Assembly (NCBI RefSeq): GCF_003634615.1
Contig: NZ_RBKX01000001.1
Span: 3,410,001-3,474,000, forward strand
Direction of reading: 5' to 3'
DNA length: 64,000 bases
Source: Flavobacterium sp. 102
GTDB lineage: Bacteria > Bacteroidota > Bacteroidia > Flavobacteriales > Flavobacteriaceae
The notes under the pieces: generated by a model
Seen by the model: only the letters and a program-made list of their open reading frames with translations
Databases searched by the model: none
Told to the model about the DNA's origin: nothing
Translations under genes and position numbers: made by a program
Shown here: piece after piece, positions 59,156 through 64,000 of the stretch
Position numbering within the stretch: the stretch's first letter is position 1
Layout of the letters: each line of letters opens with the position of its first letter

Positions 59156-59557
59156 ATGATAATTTTATCTCCAGCAGAACAGGAATACCTTAGGCAAATT
59201 TATCTTTTCTGTAAAAGAGAGGAAAAAATAAGCACCAACAGTTTGGCACTGCTGGTAAATACCAAACCCGCATCGGTAACCGATATGCTACAAAAACTGG
59301 CTAAAAAAGGACTGATTATTTACATCAAATATTATGGATGTAGCCTATCCATGTCTGGAAAAATGGAAGCATTGAATATTGTCAGGAAAAGGGTATTGTG
59401 GGAAATATTGCTTGTCCGGAAATTGGGATTAGATAAGCAGGAAGCAGGCGCAATTGCTGCACAAATGCAAAGTATTAGTTCACAGGAGCTGATTGATAAA
59501 CTTTCCATCTTTTTAGACTACCCAAGACATGACATACGAGGAGAAATCTTACTATGA
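59156..59557 (+). CDS. DtxR/MntR-like regulator with altered metal site
   Basis: 133 residues. The N-terminal winged helix is clearly DtxR-type (LSPAEQEYLRQIYLFCKREE, ISTNSLALLVNTKPASVTDM, LQKLAKKGLIIY), and the dimerisation domain keeps LIDKLSIFLDYPRHDIRGE. In DtxR-family repressors the dimer helix has the metal ligands H-E-x2-E-x3-E-H; here that segment reads DKQEAGAIAAQMQSIS with no His. It may therefore bind metal differently or not at all. It is the only obvious regulator near the zinc genes. The SH3-like domain is absent, as in MntR. Confidence 0.8.
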   Translation: MIILSPAEQEYLRQIYLFCKREEKISTNSLALLVNTKPASVTDMLQKLAKKGLIIYIKYYGCSLSMSGKMEALNIVRKRVLWEILLVRKLGLDKQEAGAIAAQMQSISSQELIDKLSIFLDYPRHDIRGEILL

Positions 59558-59597
59558 TGTCGTTATTTATCATGATATCGTTCGGTATTTAATAAAT

Positions 59598-59605
59598 TAA
59601 ATTTG
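59598..59605 (+). promoter_or_regulatory. Candidate -7 box TAAATTTG before the DUF1345 remnant
   Basis: TAAATTTG is a full TAnnTTTG match only four bases before the ATG at 59610. It probably served the gene that is now broken. Confidence 0.35.
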
Positions 59606-59609
59606 CATT

Positions 59610-59845
59610 ATGAAAAATAAATCGCACATACAACCTGGATTGTAAGGACCAGCGGATATCAAAAACTAATATTGTCACTTTCGCTGTCCGTTGTGGTTTA
59701 TCTGTTATTATTGGTAAGTCAACTCCAAATACCTACAAAAATATTCATAGCGTGGGATGTTTTCACAATGTCATTGATTGTCCTGAGTTGGAGGCTGTTT
59801 GTAACTACAAATGCAATATCCTATGTTAGATTAACAATTTACTAG
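59610..59845 (+). pseudogene. Broken and truncated DUF1345-like membrane protein gene
   Basis: ATG 59610 begins MKNKSHIQPGL and stops at once. In another frame the DNA continues RTSGYQKLILSLSLSVVVYL and, later, IFIAWDVFTMSLIVLSWRLF until TAG 59843. The AWD-x5-L block after two spans is typical of DUF1345 proteins, which are about 210 residues. Here only about 70 codons remain, with a frameshift near 59640 and loss of the end. Confidence 0.6.
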
Positions 59846-59976
59846 CTATTAAAGTAGTCTAAACGCCTCAATATGTTCATTGTTTAGGAATATTTAACAG
59901 ACATATATCCTCATAAAACCAAGACAATTAGTGATAAAACCAACAATTGCAGCGAGTTTTTCAGCCTTTCGCTGTT

Positions 59977-61059
59977 TTAATCAACAACAACTTTTTTGGT
60001 CAATGATTGATTATTGGCTGAGAGTTTTAAGAAATAAAATCCTTGGGGAATATTCTCGACTGTAAAAGTATGGTTTTCCATATGTGGATTTGCAATCTGC
60101 TGAATTATCTGTCCATTAATATTGATCAATTCAATCTCGTCAAGCATTGTTGCGCTTTCAATTATTACTCTGCCGTTAAGAGAAGGATTCGGATATAATG
60201 ACACATCAGTAAAGGCGTCAAAAGCCGTAGTAGCTAAAGCTGATCCCCAAACTGTAGTTACATAAGAATTATCATCTATGTATGGATTTCTGTTTCCTTG
60301 GCGCGCATAAATGGCATTGTTCCTTGCAACTTCGCTAGGACTTACAGGATCCATCTGGTTCCAAGTCAAAAGGATATTTTTAAAAGTGTCGGTAAAAACC
60401 TGCGTAGAAGTCCCGTTAAACATCGCATATGGAACGCCCCATGTTGTAACTACATTCTGATAACGGGTAGCAAAATAAAAATACATCCTGGCAATGTCGC
60501 CCTTAAATTCGTCAATTGGCTCAAAGACGATACCACTGTATCCTGCAGCATACCCAGTATTTGACGCCTGTCCCAATTTAGAGCCATTTTGAGAAATAAT
60601 AGTGGCAATCCCAACTTTCCCATGCGGATAATTACTTCTTTCTCCATTTACTTTCCCATCAGTTGGCGTAATAAAATGTGCGTCACTTTTCATTGGGGTC
60701 GCTTCATTAAATATAGACTGCGGGATAATATGCTCACGGTTATAACAATCACCTTCAGCACTATAATTTCCGCATTGATTGTTTCCCGGCGTAAAATTAT
60801 AGGGGTCGGTTCCTGCAGGATTTTCGGAATACATATCCAGCACTGTGCCGTCATTTTCATAATAATAATCAAGATCAGAAGTCTGATAGGTTGTATAAAG
60901 GCCATCATACCCATTATCAGTATGGTTTTTAATAATATTGTAAAGTTGGGTTTTAAGCGTGTATCCTGTGCCTGTTGCTGAATCATAATATCCTGCCGGT
61001 GCTTGCGCTAAAGTGATTATTGCAAAAAGCAAAAAAGTAAACGTGTAGAATTTTTTCAT
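59977..61059 (-). CDS. Secreted endonuclease I with T9SS sorting domain
   Basis: 360 residues with a signal peptide (KKFYTFTFLLFAIITLAQ). The Endonuclease_1 family core is CYNREHIIPQSIFNEATPMK at about 105-124, then DAHFITPTDGKVNGERSNYP near 126-145 with the catalytic His and the Asn/Arg that bind the metal, and GDIARMYFYFATRY near 187. The last 75 residues (LYPNPSLNGRVIIE, NIPQGFYFLKLSANNQSLTK) are a type A C-terminal sorting domain, so the enzyme leaves the cell by the type IX system. It degrades DNA outside the cell, for nutrition or to shape DNA exchange. Confidence 0.93.
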   Translation of the reverse strand: MKKFYTFTFLLFAIITLAQAPAGYYDSATGTGYTLKTQLYNIIKNHTDNGYDGLYTTYQTSDLDYYYENDGTVLDMYSENPAGTDPYNFTPGNNQCGNYSAEGDCYNREHIIPQSIFNEATPMKSDAHFITPTDGKVNGERSNYPHGKVGIATIISQNGSKLGQASNTGYAAGYSGIVFEPIDEFKGDIARMYFYFATRYQNVVTTWGVPYAMFNGTSTQVFTDTFKNILLTWNQMDPVSPSEVARNNAIYARQGNRNPYIDDNSYVTTVWGSALATTAFDAFTDVSLYPNPSLNGRVIIESATMLDEIELININGQIIQQIANPHMENHTFTVENIPQGFYFLKLSANNQSLTKKVVVD

Positions 61060-61120
61060 TATTTTCTTAATTAGTAAAAACTTCCAAAACCATGTTCAGT
61101 GTGGCATTTCGAAGCAAAGG

Positions 61121-61128
61121 CAAAAATA
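61121..61128 (-). promoter_or_regulatory. Candidate -7 box TATTTTTG for the endonuclease gene
   Basis: The minus strand reads TATTTTTG, a full TAnnTTTG match, 62 bp upstream of the start codon at 61059. No clear -33 TTTG was found. Confidence 0.4.
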
Positions 61129-61708
61129 CAATTATTATCAACATATTAAGATATTACGGATGTTTTAACACTTGTTATATAAGCGTTGGGGGCAACTGGC
61201 ATAGATATAAGGGAGGGCAGAGTGTGCGTGGTTTTACCTTCAGCGATTAAAAACAAATAGACATTTAGATTGACAACTTATACCTTAATTTTGCAATTAA
61301 AAAAATACCAAAACCAACCAAATATCGTATGAGACTCATTGATTAAATTGACAGATTTGGAACTGCAAGGCCTTTTAAAACCGTCGTCTTCTCCCCATGT
61401 TGCTTCCCGCTATTTGATAATTTCCTTCATAAGGATGACTGCACTCCTTTTTTAGGATTGATAAGCTTTAGATTTCAGTTCCTTGATATCTTTGCTCATT
61501 TGAAAAATAACATCTTCTATTTTTGCGGTAAAATGTGCTCGCATTTACTGTCATCCCTACCGATGTGCGGGACATATTCCCAAAGCTCCATACTCATTTC
61601 CCTGGCATGGCAAGTGTAATAGTACTTGCTCCAACCGCATGGTGGGGGTTGTACGGACTTTCAAAAAAATAATTCAAAATTATTTGCCACTCCTTCCCAC
61701 CGCTCCTA

Positions 61709-61774
61709 AAAAAATTACTGGCACAGTTTTTAGAAAAAACACGTACACTGCGTGACTTGCGCCAGTAATTTTTT
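61709..61774 (+). repeat. 14-bp perfect inverted repeat
   Basis: AAAAAATTACTGGC (61709-61722) is the exact reverse complement of GCCAGTAATTTTTT (61761-61774); the loop is 38 bases. Confidence 0.85.
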
Positions 61775-61786
61775 CTCCCAAGCTTC

Positions 61787-61838
61787 TTTACATAATGTAG
61801 CATTATAGTGCTGCGCAGCTATAATAACATTATGTAAA
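61787..61838 (+). repeat. Long near-continuous hairpin, 52 bp
   Basis: TTTACATAATGT (61787-61798) pairs with ACATTATGTAAA (61827-61838), and inside it ATTATAG (61802-61808) pairs with CTATAAT (61819-61825) around a loop with the self-complementary CTGCGCAG. Confidence 0.85.
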
Positions 61839-61885
61839 AAAGCCGCGCACCCCAAAAGCGGTAAGTATTTGCATTGCTTTTGTAA

Positions 61886-61943
61886 GTGCTGCAAGTGGCT
61901 TAGTAATGTAGCTTTTGCCTATTGATAAAGCCACTTGCAGCAC
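61886..61943 (+). repeat. 16-bp perfect inverted repeat
   Basis: GTGCTGCAAGTGGCTT (61886-61901) is the exact reverse complement of AAGCCACTTGCAGCAC (61928-61943); the loop is 26 bases. Confidence 0.88.
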
Positions 61944-62015
61944 CCACAAAACCAAAAAGCCAGCAAGAGTATCATTTTTCATTTGCTCAGTAGCATCAAA
62001 TAAATTGCTTTCACA

Positions 62016-62102
62016 AATAGCCAATGCCTATCTGTCTTTAAGCACATACTTATGCATACTGAACACTACAAACTGAACACTGTTTTAAAGGCATCGGCTA
62101 TT
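62016..62102 (+). repeat. 14-bp inverted repeat with one mismatch
   Basis: AATAGCCAATGCCT (62016-62029) pairs with AGGCATCGGCTATT (62089-62102), with a single mismatched pair; the loop is 59 bases. Confidence 0.8.
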
Positions 62103-62159
62103 CATAAAAGCAATCAGAAACATCCCAATTAGCAAATAAAAAATTATACCCTTGCCCGC

Positions 62160-62284
62160 GCTACTGCCACGTCGCACTCGGTAGTAGCATTTGTTGTTTT
62201 TTGAAGATGCTTCCCATTTTCAGTACAACTATTCAAGCTATAGAAATTCGATCTGCAAAATCGCCTTTTGGCATCCTCAAAAAA
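62160..62284 (+). repeat. Two neighbouring inverted repeats
   Basis: GCTACTGCC (62160-62168) pairs with GGTAGTAGC (62180-62188) with one wobble. TTTTTTGAAGATGC (62197-62210) pairs with GCATCCTCAAAAAA (62271-62284) with one mismatch. Confidence 0.75.
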
Positions 62285-62301
62285 TCAACCCTAAGAAAGA
62301 G

Positions 62302-62377
62302 TATAAAGTTCCTGCGTCCGATAAAAAGCTTCTCTGTAAGTTGGTTTGGTAATTTTATCAGCCGCAGGAACTTTATA
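62302..62377 (+). repeat. 15-bp perfect inverted repeat with inner stem
   Basis: TATAAAGTTCCTGCG (62302-62316) is the exact reverse complement of CGCAGGAACTTTATA (62363-62377). After three unpaired bases on each side GATAAAA (62320-62326) pairs with TTTTATC (62353-62359). Confidence 0.88.
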
Positions 62378-62454
62378 CCCTTTCCAAAGACAATCCCGAT
62401 TATTTAGCAAAATAAAAAAGAGATAAAAAAGACTGCAAAGCTAAGTTCCGGGTA

Positions 62455-62598
62455 TTCAAAAAAGCAAGTTCAAGCCCTGCGGGTTTCAGATAAAATCTCC
62501 ACCCATAACTTCCCATTACTACTTTTCCTTTGGTTTCACATTTCTCTTTTCAATCGTGTCTGGGGTAGTATTTTATCTGAAAAACTTGCTTTTTTGAA
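62455..62598 (+). repeat. Two-part inverted repeat spanning 144 bp
   Basis: TTCAAAAAAGCAAGTT (62455-62470) pairs exactly with AACTTGCTTTTTTGAA (62583-62598). TTTCAGATAAAAT (62484-62496) pairs exactly with ATTTTATCTGAAA (62570-62582). The right arms touch; the left arms are separated by 13 bases that contain a small CCC-TGC-GGG hairpin. Confidence 0.88.
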
Positions 62599-62699
62599 AC
62601 CCTCCACTTCAACAGACGGCTTTCTTTTTTCTCTTTTTTTCTTTTGAAAAATTTTTGTGTGCGAAGCGTAGCGAAGCACGTCCACTTTAAACCGAAGTC

Positions 62700-63119
62700 A
62701 TGAAGAATTACATTATTAAAACCCACAAAAAAGGCACGCTTTACGCCAAACCGCATATGTTCATTTTGAATAAAGGTCTGAATAGCGGTAAACCTAACAA
62801 GGAACCATTCACTAACAGCTTTGTTGTCATTTTCGAAAATGAACAGGATTGTGAAAACATCTATTGGATAACCTTCAGCCTTTGGCAATCCAAATTTTGG
62901 CATCGAAACTTGGTAGGGTCAGTAATTCCATTCTTAAGAATCACAGATTTTATCACAGAATTTTCGCGTAAAGCTGATGAAATGCTCAGTGATTTTGAAG
63001 AACATCAAAAAAATGTAAAGGCATTGCAACTACTAGAAGCAAAGGCAACTCAATTTAATCAAAACCTCAATTTAATTAATGATATGCGAAGAATCATTCT
63101 ACATCGCTATTGCAAATAA
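62700..63119 (+). CDS. DUF6943-like conserved ICE protein
   Basis: 139 residues, cytoplasmic. The opening MKNYIIKTHKKGTLYAKPHM then FILNKGLNSGKP and the middle NSFVVIFENEQDCENIYWIT then FSLWQSKFWH match a small protein family found almost only in Bacteroidota conjugative elements (I believe DUF6943). The C-terminus is a helix. It is the first gene after the inverted-repeat stretch and starts a run leading to PcfK and PcfJ. Role unknown. Confidence 0.7.
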   Translation: MKNYIIKTHKKGTLYAKPHMFILNKGLNSGKPNKEPFTNSFVVIFENEQDCENIYWITFSLWQSKFWHRNLVGSVIPFLRITDFITEFSRKADEMLSDFEEHQKNVKALQLLEAKATQFNQNLNLINDMRRIILHRYCK

Positions 63120-63139
63120 GTAACCTTAAAAACAAAATT

Positions 63140-63319
63140 ATGACACTATTTATCCTCTACCAAACCGACAATTGGAAAATGAAATCATCAAGAGTTTTTT
63201 TTGGTGTTTTCGATTGCCGAAAAAAAGCTTTGGACTGTGCAAAATATCACAATTTGAATGCACACAATTCAAAAATAGTAATTGAAGAAGTTACTCTAAA
63301 CCAATGTTCAGAACACTAA
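63140..63319 (+). CDS. Small ICE protein, 59 aa
   Basis: 59 residues from ATG 63140: MTLFILYQTDNWKMKSSRVF, then GVFDCRKKALDCAKYHNL and EEVTLNQCSEH. An upstream TTG at 63110 overlaps the previous gene and is less likely. Small proteins of this kind lie beside DUF6943 and PcfK genes in these elements. Function unknown. It begins 20 bp after the previous stop. Confidence 0.65.
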   Translation: MTLFILYQTDNWKMKSSRVFFGVFDCRKKALDCAKYHNLNAHNSKIVIEEVTLNQCSEH

Positions 63320-63335
63320 CCAAATAGTATATGCC

Positions 63336-63686
63336 ATGGAAGAAACGACAGACCCATTTAAAGAAGCAATTGTAAACCATTTGCAAGAATTAGCAAATAA
63401 CGATGCCTTGTTTGCCATAACATTTAGCAAGCCGTACAAAAATATTGATGACTGTGCTACATACATTCTCAACGAAGTAAAGAAAAGCCAAAGACAAGGC
63501 TTCGATGACGATGAAATTTTCAATATGGCAATCCACTATTATGATGAAGAAACAGTCGAAATCGGTAAGCCAATAAAAGCCAAAGTAGTAGTAAATCGCT
63601 CAATAGCTGCTGCTCGCACAAACGATTTTCCAAAATCAACAACCAAAAACGGTGATGCTAATCAAACTTCATTATTCAAACTGTAA
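63336..63686 (+). CDS. pcfK: PcfK-like protein
   Basis: 116 residues. FKEAIVNHLQELANNDALFA, ITFSKPYKNIDDCATYILNE, GFDDDEIFNMAIHYYDEETV and IGKPIKAKVVVN are the conserved blocks of PcfK-like proteins of Bacteroidota conjugative elements; the tail ends TSLFKL, as usual. The family is named after a gene of the enterococcal pCF10 transfer region. It is shorter than many homologues because the Lys-rich linker is reduced. It is five bases from the pcfJ-like gene, which usually follows it. Confidence 0.9.
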   Translation: MEETTDPFKEAIVNHLQELANNDALFAITFSKPYKNIDDCATYILNEVKKSQRQGFDDDEIFNMAIHYYDEETVEIGKPIKAKVVVNRSIAAARTNDFPKSTTKNGDANQTSLFKL

Positions 63687-63690
63687 CGCT

Positions 63691-64000
63691 ATGATACCAA
63701 AAACGGCACTCGAAATTAAAATAGTTGAGTTGAGTAAGAACTTACCTCAAGTTACACAACAGCAAAATGAATTAGCATTTGCAAAATGCTTTGCGAACTA
63801 CGCCGTTCAGTCAAGAAAAAGTATTTTCTGTCTTGAATGCGGTTATGATTGGAAAACTAATGACACAAAGAAATTGAAAAAAGTTATATGCGAAAGATGC
63901 GCTAAAAGCTTGGTAGTAACTGATAAATATAGCAATGGATTAAAGGAAACAGATTATTACCAAATAATTACATCAGCTGATAATTTCCAGATTGTCAGAA
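63691..64000 (+). CDS. pcfJ: PcfJ-like protein, N-terminal part (3' cut by the window)
   Basis: The frame from ATG 63691 is open to the right edge (103 codons). It begins MIPKTALEIKIVELSKNLPQ and contains two Cys pairs, FCLECGYDWK and ICERCAK, a zinc-ribbon-like unit placed near the N-terminus of PcfJ-domain proteins, followed by a beta-rich start. It follows the PcfK-like gene by four bases in the standard order. The rest lies beyond the window. Confidence 0.8.
   Translation, partial: MIPKTALEIKIVELSKNLPQVTQQQNELAFAKCFANYAVQSRKSIFCLECGYDWKTNDTKKLKKVICERCAKSLVVTDKYSNGLKETDYYQIITSADNFQIVR

Larger units (their letters stand above)
61060..62699. other. Gene-free stretch of about 1.6 kb rich in inverted repeats
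   Basis: No frame here looks like a real protein. A 30-codon minus-strand frame (61544-61452, MRAHFTAKIEDVIFQMSKD) is the best of them and is weak. From about 61600 the stretch is filled with long inverted repeats, listed separately. It lies between a secreted nuclease gene and ICE backbone genes and could hold a transfer origin, single-strand promoters, or structured RNAs. Confidence 0.6.

Noticed and set aside
61594..62024. Two minus-strand open frames in the inverted-repeat stretch
   Set aside because: Their codons are the arms of the inverted repeats and they contain no recognisable domain; the palindromic DNA explains the openness.
62201..62407. Plus-strand open frame in the inverted-repeat stretch
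   Set aside because: It runs from one arm of a repeat to the next and has no family resemblance.
1..64000. tRNA, rRNA, IS transposase and integrase genes
   Set aside because: I looked for cloverleaf-like segments, rRNA core sequences and DDE or tyrosine-recombinase motifs and saw none; an exhaustive scan was not possible by eye.

Overview
The window reads as Bacteroidota DNA, most likely from the Flavobacteriia. It is AT-rich, several genes are preceded by TAnnTTTG-type -7 boxes instead of strong Shine-Dalgarno sites, one secreted nuclease carries a C-terminal type IX secretion sorting domain, and RteC, PcfK and PcfJ family proteins are present. I interpret it as part of an integrative and conjugative element (ICE) loaded with cargo. 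No integrase, relaxase or attachment site is visible, so the element's ends cannot be placed.

Layout. (1) Bases 1-8900 are an accessory block of nuclease-like and unknown genes on the + strand: an AlbA/HATPase-type regulator, a DUF6602-type nuclease, a ParB-like protein, an Mrr-like restriction endonuclease, a secreted MACPF-like protein and a large HEPN-motif protein. This looks like a defence or conflict island, but no complete known defence system is recognised. (2) Bases 8900-16100 are element regulation and maintenance: rteC, a lipoprotein, a TPR/membrane/AraC regulator, an excisionase-like HTH protein, a replication-initiator-like protein and a DnaC-like ATPase. Short dispersed repeats and long hairpins are scattered here. 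(3) Bases 16178-38866 are a very long + strand copper/silver resistance run: a Cys-rich small protein, HMA/DUF3347 proteins, a YVTN propeller, TlpA-like thioredoxin, CusA (split in two), a TolC protein, two CusB-type adaptors, an HMA-AraC regulator, a CopA-type P1B ATPase, a MerC fusion, and a multicopper oxidase fused to a barrel. An out-of-place PD-(D/E)XK nuclease sits inside it. (4) Bases 38886-41739 are a - strand operon of di-haem peroxidase-like protein, Rieske protein and porin. (5) Bases 41856-59600 are a second metal block (zinc/cadmium/cobalt type): a paralogue of the Cys-rich small protein, a DUF6660-type protein, a CzcA-TolC fusion, CzcB, small metal-binding proteins, a methyltransferase, an LTA-synthase-like sulfatase, a bestrophin, an MgtC-like protein, a CDF exporter, a ZntA-type ATPase and a DtxR-like regulator. 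(6) Bases 59600-61060 hold a DUF1345 remnant and a secreted endonuclease I. (7) Bases 61060-62700 have no credible gene but are packed with long inverted repeats. (8) Bases 62700-64000 return to ICE backbone genes (DUF6943-like, PcfK, PcfJ).

How the genes would work together. Inner-membrane P1B ATPases move cytoplasmic metal into the periplasm. HMA, DUF3347 and heavy-metal-binding proteins hold it there, the multicopper oxidase detoxifies Cu(I), and the two tripartite RND systems expel periplasmic metal across the outer membrane. Seven copies of the short Cys/Met/His heavy-metal-binding motif occur in six proteins of these operons. Likely control points are the AraC protein with an HMA sensor, the DtxR-like protein, and small Cys-rich leader genes followed by conserved hairpins.

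All calls are made by eye from sequence motifs; no database search was run.
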